From Paracoccaceae bacterium (GTDB taxonomy: Bacteria > Pseudomonadota > Alphaproteobacteria > Rhodobacterales > Rhodobacteraceae), in NCBI GenBank assembly GCA_027486345.1, contig JAIXPH010000052.1, positions 62,001 to 126,000 of the forward strand: a stretch of DNA of 64,000 bases, given 5' to 3'. Shown piece by piece: positions 53,766 through 62,340 of this stretch. Below the pieces are notes generated by a model. The model searched no databases and was not told the DNA's origin. It saw only the letters and a program-made list of their open reading frames with translations. Within the stretch, counting starts at the first letter, position 1; the number at the start of each line of letters is the position of its first letter. The translations under genes and the position numbers were made by a program.

Positions 53766-54239
53766 ATGCCGCAACATCCCGTCCTGACACAGATTTCCGG
53801 CGCCAACCGCGAGCGTGAGATGATCCCGCGCACCCTTTTGTGGGGCATGTTCGCGCTGGCGATGTCGAGCCTTGCCCTCGCCACCTTTTCCGTCGTGACC
53901 AAGCGCCCGCATGTGGGCGTGCCCGTCGCCGGAACCGTGGTGGCCGAGCGTGACCTGATCCTTGAAGGCGTGGACGCGCAGGCCGTGGTCGTGCGCGACA
54001 CCGATGGCACGGTCCTTCTGGACCTGCCCCATGGCGGTTTCATCACCGTCATCCAATCCGGCATGGAACGCGCCCGCAAAGTGGCGCAAGTGCCGGGCAA
54101 CCCGCCGATGCGGGTGGTCAAGTACGACAACGGCCGCCTTGTGGCCGAAGACCCTGCCACGGGCTGGAGTGCTGAGCTCTACGCCTTTGGCCAAGACAAC
54201 AAAGCCGCGTTCGAACGGCTGTTGACTGACAAAAAATAA
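53766..54239 (+). CDS. puhC: PuhC, photosynthetic complex assembly protein
   Basis: A 157-residue protein with one membrane helix (about 24-44) and a periplasmic domain carrying the family segments RDLILEG, VLLDLPHGGFITVIQ and NGRLVAEDPATGW. PuhC affects reaction-centre and LH1 organisation. It lies 13 bp after puhB. Confidence 0.95.
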   Translation: MPQHPVLTQISGANREREMIPRTLLWGMFALAMSSLALATFSVVTKRPHVGVPVAGTVVAERDLILEGVDAQAVVVRDTDGTVLLDLPHGGFITVIQSGMERARKVAQVPGNPPMRVVKYDNGRLVAEDPATGWSAELYAFGQDNKAAFERLLTDKK

Positions 54240-54252
54240 GGGAACCGCAATC

Positions 54253-54588
54253 ATGCCGCTTTTCACCAAACAGAAGGAAGAGGTGCCCTGCACCGTCGAG
54301 GTGTCGCACCGTTTCGAAAGCCTGCACGCCCACGTCCGTTTCGACAACGGCGCGGTCGTGCATCCGGGCGATGAGGTCCTTGTCCATGGCGCCCCCGTGA
54401 TGGCCGCCTATGGCGAGGTCGTCACCGCCCAGCGCATCGCCACCATCACCCGCGCCTCGGCGCTGGAACGCTGGTGGACCCGCCTGACCGGCGATCTCGA
54501 TTTCATGGAGCTTTGCGAATTCTCGTTCTCGGACGAGTTGGACAACCACAGCCCCGCGCGGGCCGGACGTCAGGGGGTGGCAGCATGA
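54253..54588 (+). CDS. Conserved puh-operon protein of unknown function
   Basis: A 111-residue soluble protein with no named domain that I can recognise. It starts KQKEEVPCTVEVSHRFESL, has a VRFDNGAVVHPGDEVLVHG segment that looks like a small beta barrel, and a Trp/Glu-rich C-terminal half (RWWTRLTGDLDFMELCEFSF). It lies 13 bp after puhC and overlaps acsF by four bases. Genes of this size between puhC and acsF are common in related clusters, so a link to reaction-centre assembly or to AcsF is plausible but unproven. Confidence 0.85.
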   Translation: MPLFTKQKEEVPCTVEVSHRFESLHAHVRFDNGAVVHPGDEVLVHGAPVMAAYGEVVTAQRIATITRASALERWWTRLTGDLDFMELCEFSFSDELDNHSPARAGRQGVAA

Positions 54589-55682
54589 AAGACCTGTCTG
54601 ATACCACACATGGCGAGCTTCACGCCGAACTCTCCGACCGGTTCGACACCACGGCGATGGCCACGGAAACCACGCTGCTGAACCCGCGCTTTTACACCAC
54701 CGACTTTGACGAGATGGACCGCATCGACGTCACCCCGGTGCGCGAGGCCTGGGACACGCTGCTCGGTCAGATGAAATCGGACCCCAACAAGGGCCATTTC
54801 AAGAAGACCGCCGATTGGGACAAGGTCGATTGGGACGGCATGGACCCTGCCCTGCGGGTGGAGTTCATCGATTTCCTCGTGTCCTCCTGCACCGCCGAAT
54901 TCTCGGGCTGCGTGCTCTACAAGGAAATGAAGCGCCGCGGCAGCAATGCCGACATCTGCGAGCTGTTCAACTACATGGCCCGCGACGAGGCGCGTCACGC
55001 CGGGTTCATCAACGACGCCCTGCGCGAGGCAGGGGTTGCGGTGAACTTGGGCTTTCTGACCAAGGCCAAGAAATACACCTATTTCCGGCCGAAGTTCATC
55101 TACTACGCCACCTACCTGTCGGAAAAGATCGGCTACGCGCGCTACATCACCATCTTCCGCCACCTCGAGGCGAACCCCGATCAGCGCTTCCATCCGATCT
55201 TCAAATGGTTCCGCGAATGGTGCAACGACGAGTTCAGCCATGGCGAGGCCTTTGCCCTGCTGATGCGCACCGATCCCAAGCTGACCACCAGCTTCGTCAA
55301 CAAGCTGTGGATCCGCTTCTTCCTGACGGCGGTCTATTCCACCATGTGGGTGCGTGATCACGCGCGGGTGGAGTTCCACAAGGCGTTGGGCGTGGACATC
55401 GACTGGTATGACCAGGAGGTCTATCGCAAGACCTCCGCCATCGCGCGGCAGGTGTTCCCGGTGGAGTTGGACATCGACCATCCGCGCTGGATTCCGCTGC
55501 TGCGCCGCATGAATGACGCCATGCTGGACATGGAGCGCGGCAAGAAGGCGGGCGGTGTCGGCGGCTGGCTGAAGCACAAGACCGCCTCGGCCCGCGCGAT
55601 GCTGGCCTTTGCTGGCCTCTATCTGATCCCGGTCAAGAAGACCGTTCCCCCCGCCAATGTGCGGATGGAGCCGTCGTATTGA
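54585..55682 (+). CDS. acsF: Aerobic Mg-protoporphyrin IX monomethyl ester cyclase
   Basis: A 365-residue di-iron oxygenase. Likely iron ligands are Glu105 (TAEFSG), Glu135 and His138 (DEARH), with Glu216 and His219 in NDEFSHGEAF. It forms ring E with O2 and complements the anaerobic BchE. ATG 54585 overlaps the preceding stop (ATGA). A 100-bp gap with two hairpins separates it from puhE. Confidence 0.97.
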   Translation: MKDLSDTTHGELHAELSDRFDTTAMATETTLLNPRFYTTDFDEMDRIDVTPVREAWDTLLGQMKSDPNKGHFKKTADWDKVDWDGMDPALRVEFIDFLVSSCTAEFSGCVLYKEMKRRGSNADICELFNYMARDEARHAGFINDALREAGVAVNLGFLTKAKKYTYFRPKFIYYATYLSEKIGYARYITIFRHLEANPDQRFHPIFKWFREWCNDEFSHGEAFALLMRTDPKLTTSFVNKLWIRFFLTAVYSTMWVRDHARVEFHKALGVDIDWYDQEVYRKTSAIARQVFPVELDIDHPRWIPLLRRMNDAMLDMERGKKAGGVGGWLKHKTASARAMLAFAGLYLIPVKKTVPPANVRMEPSY

Positions 55683-55696
55683 CCGATCACCCACAT

Positions 55697-55716
55697 ACCG
55701 TCGCCACGGCGACGGT
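55697..55716 (+). repeat. First hairpin after acsF
   Basis: ACCGTCGC (55697-55704) and GCGACGGT (55709-55716) form a perfect 8-bp stem with a CACG tetraloop, 14 bp after the acsF stop. There is no T-tract. Confidence 0.75.
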
Positions 55717-55750
55717 CGGCACCGGGGCGATGGGCGCGTCCCCCGGACCG

Positions 55751-55782
55751 GCGCGGCACCCCTGTCACACGGGGTGCCGCGC
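55751..55782 (+). promoter_or_regulatory. 12-bp hairpin abutting the puhE start codon
   Basis: GCGCGGCACCCC (55751-55762) and GGGGTGCCGCGC (55771-55782) form a perfect 12-bp stem with an 8-nt loop. The ATG of puhE is the next base. The only ribosome-site-like bases (GGGGTG) are in the 3' arm, so in the folded RNA they are paired. It could limit puhE translation or act as a processing or stop signal after acsF. Confidence 0.75.
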
Positions 55783-56625
55783 ATGACTAATCCTTGGCTG
55801 GCAGTGGGATCGGCGCTGTTCATCTGGTGGTTCGCCACCGGGGCGATCCTGTGGCGGGTGACGCGCGCCGACTTGCAGGGTCGCGACGCGCATCTGTGGT
55901 CGGTGCTGCTGGGCCTGCCCCTGTTGCTGGGCGGCTTTGCCGGGCTTTACGCCACGCGCGACGATTCCACGGTCGGGGCGGTCTATCTGGCCTTCCTGTC
56001 GGCGCTGGCCGTCTGGGGCTGGATCGAGCTTGCCTTCCTGTCGGGCATCATCACCGGCCCGAACCGCCAGCCCTGCCCCGCCGTGACCCCCACGCCGCGC
56101 CGCATGTGGCGCGCGGTGGGCACGATCCTGTGGCATGAGATGGCGCTGCTGGGGGCCTTGCTGGCCATCATGCAATACACGCTGGGCAGCGAGAACCAGT
56201 TCGGTTTCTGGACCTTTGCGCTGATGCTGGGTGCGCGGGTCTCGGCCAAGCTGAACCTCTTTTTCGGCGTGCCGCGCATCCATACCGAATTTCTGCCCCG
56301 CCCCCTGGCCCATTTGGCCAGCCATTTCCGGCACGCGCGGATGAACTGGGTGTTCCCGGTGTCCATCCTCGGTCTGACCGGGGTGGCGGCCTGCTGGCTC
56401 AATCAGGCGTTGGCCACCGATGCGGACGGGGCCTTTGTCGGCCATGTCCTGCTGACGACGCTGACGCTCCTTGCCCTGCTGGAGCATGGCTTCATGGTCC
56501 TGCCCCTGCCCGATCAGAAACTCTGGCGCTGGATGCTGCCTGAAGGCCGCGCCACCGCCGATCCCATCCGACCCGATCTCCAAGCCGACATGGGCCCCAA
56601 GACCGGCCTTGCGACAAGAAAGTGA
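55783..56625 (+). CDS. puhE: PuhE, photosynthetic complex assembly protein
   Basis: A 280-residue membrane protein with about seven hydrophobic helices. Family segments include [22 protein letters not shown]-type [13 protein letters not shown] and [17 protein letters not shown]. PuhE influences bacteriochlorophyll levels and reaction-centre assembly in R. capsulatus. ATG 55783 is the homologous start, placed directly after a strong hairpin. hemA follows after 4 bp. Confidence 0.95.
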   Translation: MTNPWLAVGSALFIWWFATGAILWRVTRADLQGRDAHLWSVLLGLPLLLGGFAGLYATRDDSTVGAVYLAFLSALAVWGWIELAFLSGIITGPNRQPCPAVTPTPRRMWRAVGTILWHEMALLGALLAIMQYTLGSENQFGFWTFALMLGARVSAKLNLFFGVPRIHTEFLPRPLAHLASHFRHARMNWVFPVSILGLTGVAACWLNQALATDADGAFVGHVLLTTLTLLALLEHGFMVLPLPDQKLWRWMLPEGRATADPIRPDLQADMGPKTGLATRK

Positions 56626-56629
56626 CGCC

Positions 56630-57841
56630 ATGGACTTTGACAGCTTCTTTCACGACCGTCTGGACCGGCTGCGTGCCGATGGCAATTACCGCGTCTTCGC
56701 CGACTTGGAAAAGCGCTGCACCGGCGAGGCCAAGGCCGCCCATCACCGCGATGGCGCGGTGCAGGATGTGACGGTGTGGTGCAGCAATGACTACCTCGGC
56801 ATGGGGCAGAACCCGGACGTCGTGCGCGCCATGGTCGATACGGTCACGGCCTGCGGCACTGGAGCGGGCGGCACGCGCAACATCGGCGGCAACACCGTGC
56901 ATCACCGCATGCTTGAGGCGGAACTCGCCGACCTGCACGGCAAGGAGGCAGCGCTGCTGTTCACCTCGGGCTATGTGTCCAACTGGGCGTCCCTGTCCAC
57001 GCTGGGCAGCCAGATCCCCAATGCGGTGATCCTGTCAGATGAAAAGAACCACGCCTCCATGATCGAAGGCATCCGCCATTCCCGCGCCGACAAGGTGCTG
57101 TGGAAGCACAACGACTGGCGCGATCTGGACCGCAAGCTGCATGCCGTGGGCGACCGACCCAAGATCGTGGCCTTCGAGTCCGTATATTCCATGGACGGCG
57201 ACATCGCCCCCATCCGCGAGATCGTCGAGGTCTGCGAGGCGCATGGCGCGCTGTCCTATATCGACGAAGTCCATGCCGTGGGCATGTATGGCGACCACGG
57301 CGGCGGCGTGTCCGAAGCGCGGGGTCTGGCCCATCGCATCGACCTGATCGAGGGCACGCTGGGCAAGGCTTTTGGCGTGGTGGGCGGCTATGTTACCGGC
57401 AGCAAGGCACTGGTGGATTTCATCCGCTCCTTCTCCAGCGGGTTCATCTTCACCACCGCCCTGCCCCCGGCTGTCGCGGCCGCCGCCACCGCCTCGGTCC
57501 GGCACCTGAAATCCTCGCAGGCCGAACGCGCAGCGCAGGCCGCTGCCGTGGCGCAGGTGCGTGCCGCCCTGACCCGCGCGGGCATCCCGCATATCCCCAA
57601 CGAAAGCCACATCATCCCGGTCATCATCGGCGATCCGGTGAAGTGCCGCCAGATTTGCGACATCCTGATGGAGGATTGGGGCATCTACCTGCAACCGATC
57701 AATTATCCCACTGTCCCCAAGGGCACCGAACGGCTGCGGATCACCCCCGGCCCCCTGCACGGACAGGCCGAGATCGACCGTCTGGTCACCGCGCTGACAG
57801 CACTTTGGTCGCGTTGCGCGCTGGCCCATGCCGTTGCATGA
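56630..57841 (+). CDS. hemA: 5-aminolevulinate synthase
   Basis: A 403-residue PLP enzyme of the C4 (Shemin) path: glycine plus succinyl-CoA to 5-aminolevulinate. The Gly-rich [12 protein letters not shown] lies near 76-87, the PLP Asp in YIDEVHAVG, and the Schiff-base Lys246 in [11 protein letters not shown] 56630 is four bases after puhE, so it can be cotranscribed with the puh operon and link precursor supply to photosynthesis. Confidence 0.97.
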   Translation: MDFDSFFHDRLDRLRADGNYRVFADLEKRCTGEAKAAHHRDGAVQDVTVWCSNDYLGMGQNPDVVRAMVDTVTACGTGAGGTRNIGGNTVHHRMLEAELADLHGKEAALLFTSGYVSNWASLSTLGSQIPNAVILSDEKNHASMIEGIRHSRADKVLWKHNDWRDLDRKLHAVGDRPKIVAFESVYSMDGDIAPIREIVEVCEAHGALSYIDEVHAVGMYGDHGGGVSEARGLAHRIDLIEGTLGKAFGVVGGYVTGSKALVDFIRSFSSGFIFTTALPPAVAAAATASVRHLKSSQAERAAQAAAVAQVRAALTRAGIPHIPNESHIIPVIIGDPVKCRQICDILMEDWGIYLQPINYPTVPKGTERLRITPGPLHGQAEIDRLVTALTALWSRCALAHAVA

Positions 57842-57938
57842 CCCTTGGCGCGATCCTGTGATTTGACGGCGTTTGACTTTGCGGCAATGTGACACAGATG
57901 TGGTGAAATACACCCCATCCGAACGGGAGGAAGACGGA

Positions 57939-58373
57939 ATGAAACTGACGAAAATGGTGCTTGCACTGGTTCCGGCGCTGGTCGCCGGTCCGGCCTTGGC
58001 GCAAGACGCCGAAGCCGGGGCCAAGGTCTTTGCCAAGTGCCAGACCTGCCACGTCATCGCCAACGAAGCCGGCGAAGTGCTGGCGGGCAAGAACGCCAAG
58101 ACCGGCCCGAACCTCTATGGCATGCCGGGCCGCGCTGCGGGCACCTATCCCGACTTCAAATATGGCGAGTCGATCGTCGCGCTGGGTGCTACCGGCTTTG
58201 TCTGGAATGAAGCCGATTTCGTGACCTATGTCGCCGATCCGGCCAAGTTCCTGAAAACCAAACTGGACGACAAGGGCGCGAAGTCGAAGATGAGCTTCAA
58301 GCTGGGCAAGGAAGAAGACGCCAAGAACGTCTGGGCCTATATCGTGTCGCTCTCGCCCGCCGCGGCGAACTGA
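57939..58373 (+). CDS. cycA: Cytochrome c2
   Basis: A 144-residue periplasmic c-type cytochrome. A Sec signal peptide ends near residue 21 (AGPALA/Q), the haem motif CQTCH is at 34-38, and the axial Met is Met118 (SKMSF). The segment KTGPNLYGMPGRAAGTYPDFKYG is typical of cytochrome c2. It carries electrons from cytochrome bc1 to the reaction centre. It starts 97 bp after hemA, with a GGGAGGAAG site, and has its own terminator. Confidence 0.96.
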   Translation: MKLTKMVLALVPALVAGPALAQDAEAGAKVFAKCQTCHVIANEAGEVLAGKNAKTGPNLYGMPGRAAGTYPDFKYGESIVALGATGFVWNEADFVTYVADPAKFLKTKLDDKGAKSKMSFKLGKEEDAKNVWAYIVSLSPAAAN

Positions 58374-58395
58374 GACGACCCTTCCGGTCTTTGGG

Positions 58396-58430
58396 AACGG
58401 CGGCGGGGAAACCTGCCGCCGTTTCGCTTT
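58396..58430 (+). terminator. Intrinsic terminator after cycA
   Basis: AACGGCGGCGGG (58396-58407) and CCTGCCGCCGTT (58412-58423) pair with one mismatch around a GAAA loop and are followed by TTCGCTTTT. It lies 22 bp downstream of the cycA stop. Confidence 0.88.
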
Positions 58431-58502
58431 TGGGCGGGACCGATGCGCGGATTGCCATGCCTTGGCCAAATCTCTGGACGCTTTGCCCAAGGCGGGGCAA
58501 TC

Positions 58503-59006
58503 ATGCAGGCCAAACGCCCAGAGCTGGACCCGACCATGGACCCCAACGATCCGATCAACCGCCGCATCCTGGCCGAACTCGTAGCCAATGCCCGCATCCC
58601 GGTCAGCGAACTCGCCGCCCGCGTCGGCCTGTCAAAGACCCCCGTCGCCGCCCGCATCCGCCAGATGGAGGAGGCCGGGCTGATCACCGGCTACCGCGCC
58701 ATGCTGTCGCCGCTGAAGCTGGGCCTGACCCATGTCACCTATGTCGAGGTGAAGATGAACGACACCCGCCAAAGCGCCTTGGACCGCTTCAACGCCGGGG
58801 TCCGCCTGATCCCCGAGGTGGAGGAATGTTACATGATCGCGGGCGGCTTTGATTACCTGCTGAAGGTCCGCTCGCGCGACATGCGGCATTTCCGGGCGAT
58901 CATGGCCGAAAAGATCTCGGCCCTGCCCTTCATCCACGCCACCTCCAGCTATGTGTCGATGGAGGCGGTGGTGGAACAGAATTGGGATATCCTCGACCCC
59001 GCGTGA
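58503..59006 (+). CDS. Lrp/AsnC-family transcriptional regulator
   Basis: A 167-residue regulator. The N-terminal helix-turn-helix (about 20-65, ELAARVGLSKTPVAARIRQMEEAG) is followed by the RAM ligand-binding domain (THVTYVEVKM...VEECYMIAGGFDYLLKVRSRD). It is close in pattern to the proline-utilisation regulator PutR, but no putA lies in this window, so specificity is open. ATG 58503 is used; ATG 58536 is a shorter option. It follows the cycA terminator, so it has its own promoter. Confidence 0.9.
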   Translation: MQAKRPELDPTMDPNDPINRRILAELVANARIPVSELAARVGLSKTPVAARIRQMEEAGLITGYRAMLSPLKLGLTHVTYVEVKMNDTRQSALDRFNAGVRLIPEVEECYMIAGGFDYLLKVRSRDMRHFRAIMAEKISALPFIHATSSYVSMEAVVEQNWDILDPA

Positions 59007-59023
59007 CCGGCGATCCCTGCTGA

Positions 59024-59611
59024 TCACACCGGCAGCACCCAAAGCGCCAGAAACGGTCGCTCCGCGGTGGCGCGCATCGCATGGGTGATGCCGGAGGGAT
59101 TGTGGATGAGCCCGTCCGCCCCCGGATCGGTCCAGTCCATCGCCGTGTTCCACCATTGACCGGGGGTCAGCGCCAGATAGGTTTCCTCGGGCGGGTGGCT
59201 GTGGTCGTGATAGGTCACGCCGGGGGCCATCACAGTGATCCCCAGCCAAAGGTCATCGCGTGCCTCCAGCCCGCCGGGGCCCGCCAGCATGGCATTGGCA
59301 TGCCCGTCCCAGAAGGCGGCATCCTCGGGCCGGGCCGACCGGCGCCGCGTCCAGACCAGAGCCGGGGCCAGCGCTTGCAAGGCCGCCGCCACATCCCGCC
59401 GCGTGGCATGGGCCTGCGACAGCGCGGCGTCCAGATGGTCGCAGACGGGCAGCACCACCGGCGGCACCGCCGAGACGGCACCCTGTTGCGCGCGCAGCCG
59501 GTCAAACACCGTCACAGCCGCCGCCTTGGCCGCCGCACTGCCCCCGGCACTGTGACGGATGGCGCGTTCTGCCGCCTCAAACAGCGCCTGCAATTCAGAG
59601 GGTCGGGTCAT
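59024..59611 (-). CDS. Dimethylsulfoniopropionate lyase-like cupin protein
   Basis: A 195-residue protein: an N-terminal helical region and a C-terminal cupin. The motif GVTYHDHSHPPEETYLAL (from residue 131) carries His135, His137, His139, Glu143 and Tyr145, in the order of the metal and catalytic residues of the DddQ/DddL DMSP-lyase group, and a further His177 follows (ITHAMR). Family enzymes split DMSP into dimethyl sulfide and acrylate. Activity cannot be claimed without the structure, because many family members are untested. It is convergent with the Lrp gene. Confidence 0.75.
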   Translation of the reverse strand: MTRPSELQALFEAAERAIRHSAGGSAAAKAAAVTVFDRLRAQQGAVSAVPPVVLPVCDHLDAALSQAHATRRDVAAALQALAPALVWTRRRSARPEDAAFWDGHANAMLAGPGGLEARDDLWLGITVMAPGVTYHDHSHPPEETYLALTPGQWWNTAMDWTDPGADGLIHNPSGITHAMRATAERPFLALWVLPV

Positions 59612-59704
59612 GCGCCACCGGATCAGCCAAGGGGAACCCCGTCACCCTGCGCCACCGATCCGCCGCTGTCGAGAGGTCAGGTGGCCGGGCAGCCCGCCCT
59701 CGCC

Positions 59705-60100
59705 CTACACAACCGCCGGGACGTAGTGTTCCCCTGCGATCATCAGCATCAGGATCGCCACTAGGGATTTCAACGGCCGCTGCTTGAGCAGGATGCCCGA
59801 GGCGCCGGACTCCACCAGTCGCAGGAACAGCTCGGTGTCCTGTGCATCGGTCAGAACAGCAATCGGACTGTGCATGACCAGCGTTTTCGCCCGCTGCAGC
59901 GATGGAAAATGCGACGTGGGCATCGGGTCCAGATCCAGCACGACCACCCCGTAGCGCTGCGGGTCCACGATGGCATCCAGATCGGGCACCCACTCCGCGC
60001 GGATATCAGATCGGGTGACCAGATAGTCTGTCAGCATTTCGGCAATGAGACGATGCCGCGACACGATCAATGCTGATTTCGGCACCTGTTCCATGAACAT
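59705..60100 (-). CDS. Stand-alone receiver domain with degenerate acidic pocket
   Basis: A 131-residue receiver-like protein without an output domain. The beta-3 acidic residue may be Asp56 or Asp58 (VVVLDLDPM) and the conserved Lys is Lys106 (GILLKQRP). The usual Asp pair after beta-1 is replaced by SRH, so phosphorylation is doubtful. ATG 60100 has GGGCGGA upstream; ATG 60112 lies earlier without a site. Its promoter region is AT-rich (60108-60145). It sits near a full LuxR-type regulator on the same strand, 283 bp upstream. Confidence 0.8.
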   Translation of the reverse strand: MFMEQVPKSALIVSRHRLIAEMLTDYLVTRSDIRAEWVPDLDAIVDPQRYGVVVLDLDPMPTSHFPSLQRAKTLVMHSPIAVLTDAQDTELFLRLVESGASGILLKQRPLKSLVAILMLMIAGEHYVPAVV

Positions 60101-60383
60101 GTTTCCGCCCATATTTTTTATATGGTTTAGAGTTTACCTTAGGTCATGACAAGGCGACCCATGTCTCTGGCCCAAGGGAGGTTACTTTTGGATAAGGTCA
60201 AAACGGACTGTCCGACGCATCCCATCAGAAGCGTCTGAATCACAGCGCGAAATTGCGAACATCCCGACTTTCGTCAGGATATCCCCAGAAAGGCTGCCTT
60301 CACCTAACAGTATGAACGGGATCACGAAACTGAAACCGCGCCCCGATGCCGCGCCCTTGGCGGCGCATGAAACCGCGCCTGAA

Positions 60384-61007
60384 CTACAAGCGGCCCAATT
60401 CCCTTGCGCGCATTGCGGCATGGGTGCGGTTTCGGGCATCGACTTTCTTGCAGATCGACCGCATGTGCATTTTAACAAGCACCTCGGTCGTTTGCAGCAT
60501 CACGGCGATTTCCTTGTTTGTCTTGCCATCCGCAGCCAGTTTCAGGACTTGCGCCTCTATGGCCGTGAATTGCGACCCGTCGCGCGGCGCGGACCGGGTC
60601 CCCACATTGAACGTATCCGTGAACATGGCCGACGGGACGAAGACCTCGCCGTCGCGCACCATCCGCAGGGCCGACCCGACCGAGCGCAAGGACATGGTCT
60701 TGGGCAGAAAGCCCCGCACGCCGACTTCGATCGCCTGCGCCACGAAGCTGTGGTTGGTGCTGCCCGAAAAGATCACCAGCCGGGCCGGACCGCAGTGGGC
60801 CAGGACCTTCTGGATGCTGCTCATCCCGTCCATCCCCGGCATCACCAGATCCAGCAACACCACATCCGGCAGGACATCCTGTGTCAGGGCATCCAGGGTC
60901 TCTTGCAGCGAATTGGCGTGGACGACGTCAAAACCTTCGCGCTCGATCAGGTAAGACCCGACAGCCTCACGGACCAGCACATGGTCATCCGCCAACAAAA
61001 CGCGCAT
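60384..61007 (-). CDS. NarL/LuxR-type response regulator
   Basis: A 207-residue response regulator. The receiver has the acidic pair Asp7-Asp8, phosphoacceptor Asp53 (VVLLDLVMPGMDG) and Lys near 103 (GFLPK). The C-terminal LuxR helix-turn-helix runs from about 145 (FTAIEAQVLKLAADGKTNKEIA) to the end. No sensor kinase is adjacent. ATG 61007 has a GAGGGAGAG site. A 19-bp dyad lies 253 bp upstream. Confidence 0.9.
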   Translation of the reverse strand: MRVLLADDHVLVREAVGSYLIEREGFDVVHANSLQETLDALTQDVLPDVVLLDLVMPGMDGMSSIQKVLAHCGPARLVIFSGSTNHSFVAQAIEVGVRGFLPKTMSLRSVGSALRMVRDGEVFVPSAMFTDTFNVGTRSAPRDGSQFTAIEAQVLKLAADGKTNKEIAVMLQTTEVLVKMHMRSICKKVDARNRTHAAMRARELGRL

Positions 61008-61555
61008 ACACTCTCCCTCGGCGGCTTCCTCTGGACGCGCACAGAAGTGCGTGCCCGGGACCACTTTTCCCGCTGTTCTTCATACCATCGACGTTTGACA
61101 GAGGGTGCCCAACCGAACAACACATCCAAGGTGACTGTGCGGGCCTATCTTTTGACCGGGTGATGCCAATCGGCCTCTGGCGATTGTCCGGGCGCACGAC
61201 CGCGCGGCGATCGATAATCCGGCTCCTCCAAAGGCTCACCCGCGTGGGCGTATGCCGGGACCGTATGTAACTTACGGTGTCCGATGGCGTGGTCTGCCGC
61301 TGCGGCGACTCCCGGGCATTCATTTTGAGATACAGGCTACCTTTCGAGGTTTTGGCGGACAATCAATCCAATCTGGTGGCGGCCCCCGCAGCCCGGCAGG
61401 ATTACAAACCTTCCGGCCATGCCCCGGCAAAAGGTGCAGGCGGCACACGCTTTCGATAAAACTGTCGATGACGCACCCTTGCTGTGCATCAGACGAGAGA
61501 ACGGAGGCGCGATCCGCCCTTGCGTCTTTGCCACCAAGTTGCGACATATATGCCG
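61008..61555. other. 548-bp intergenic region before the FMN riboswitch
   Basis: No convincing gene is seen; short open frames here lack ribosome sites and family features. It holds the upstream region of the response regulator on the left and, at 61260-61278, a dyad. Base composition is lower in GC than in the bch genes, especially 61310-61370. Confidence 0.65.
61260..61278. promoter_or_regulatory. 19-bp dyad, possible regulator site
   Basis: ACCGTA (61260-61265) and TACGGT (61273-61278) are perfect inverted arms around 7 bases. The length and layout resemble operators for LuxR/NarL-type dimers. It could serve the response regulator gene or the ribH side. Confidence 0.45.
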
Positions 61556-61677
61556 TTCTCGGGGCGGGGCGAAATTCCCCACCGGCGGTATAGCCCGCGA
61601 GCGCCCCTGCGAAAGCAGGGGGTCAGCAGATCCGGTGTAATTCCGGGGCCGACGGTCACAGTCCGGATGGAAGAGAA
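61556..61677 (+). ncRNA. FMN riboswitch (RFN element)
   Basis: The conserved RFN blocks appear in order: TTCTCGGGGCGGGG at the start, ATTCCCCACCGGCGGTAT, AGCCCGCGAGCG, GGTCAGCAGATCCGGTGTAA, TTCCGGGGCCGACGGT and CAGTCCGGATGGAAGAGAA at the end. TTCTC (61556-61560) pairs with GAGAA (61673-61677) as P1. It binds FMN and probably lowers ribH expression when FMN is plentiful. A direct repeat GTCGGCGCT (61686-61694, 61700-61708) follows in the expression-platform region. Confidence 0.96.
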
Positions 61678-61752
61678 TGGACAGAGTCGGCGCTCGCGCG
61701 TCGGCGCTGACCGTTATCGCCTTGGGACCGTTCTGGACACAGGAGGTTCCAC

Positions 61753-62190
61753 ATGACTGACACTTTGAAGATCGCCTTCATCAAGGCACGCTGGCACGCC
61801 GACATCGTCGATCAGACGCTCAAGGGGTTCACGGCAGACATGGCCGCCGCCGGGCGCGCGGTCGAGATCACCACCTATGACGTCCCCGGCGCCTTCGAGA
61901 TGCCGCTTCTGGCCAAAAAGCTGGGCGCAACCGGCCGCTTTGACGCCATCGTCGCCGCGGCGCTGGTGGTGAATGGCGGCATTTACCGGCATGAATTCGT
62001 GGCGCAGGCCGTGGTTTCGGGCCTGATGGAGGCGCAGATGGCCACGGGCGTTCCGACCTTCTCGGTCAGCCTGACGCCCCATCACTTCCACGATTCCGAA
62101 ATCCACCACGACTTCTTCTTCAACCACTTCGTGAAAAAAGGGGCCGAGGCCGCACAGGCCGTCCGCATGGTCGCAGACATCACACTCTGA
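61753..62190 (+). CDS. ribH: 6,7-dimethyl-8-ribityllumazine synthase (RibH2 type)
   Basis: A 145-residue lumazine synthase. Motifs: FIKARWHADIVDQ at the N-terminus, the GAFEMPLLAKKL substrate loop near 46-57, and HHFHDSEIHHDFFFNHFVKKG near the end. The last block lacks the common GDT-His layout of type I enzymes and fits the RibH2 group found in Rhizobiales and Rhodobacteraceae. It stands alone under the FMN riboswitch, with a GGAGG site before ATG 61753. Confidence 0.95.
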   Translation: MTDTLKIAFIKARWHADIVDQTLKGFTADMAAAGRAVEITTYDVPGAFEMPLLAKKLGATGRFDAIVAAALVVNGGIYRHEFVAQAVVSGLMEAQMATGVPTFSVSLTPHHFHDSEIHHDFFFNHFVKKGAEAAQAVRMVADITL

Positions 62191-62210
62191 CCTGCGCCCG
62201 TTTTCTCTGC

Positions 62211-62253
62211 GCAAATATCCCACGGGGGTGCGGGGGTGTGAAACCCCCGCTCC
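62211..62253 (-). repeat. Hairpin repeat unit, copy B (after ribH)
   Basis: On the minus strand GCGGGGGT and ACCCCCGC (62230-62250) form an 8-bp stem with a 5-nt loop, followed by CACCCCCG and GGGATATTT. It matches copy A at 49186-49220 in stem, spacer and tail. On the plus strand the stem lies about 40 bp downstream of ribH and might work as its terminator. Confidence 0.65.
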
Positions 62254-62340
62254 TTCGGCCACAGCCCGCGCCACGGCCCCTTGCCTGCGCCGCAGGCCCG
62301 TCGCATCCTCGCGCCCGATCAATCGTCTGGATGTCGCCCC

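Noticed and set aside
57842-57938. Possible FNR or PpsR site upstream of cycA
   Set aside because: TTGAC and TGT/ACA words are present, but spacing fits neither consensus.
58503-59006. Naming the Lrp-type regulator putR
   Set aside because: The pattern is close to PutR, but no proline-utilisation gene lies in the window, so the name would rest on resemblance alone.
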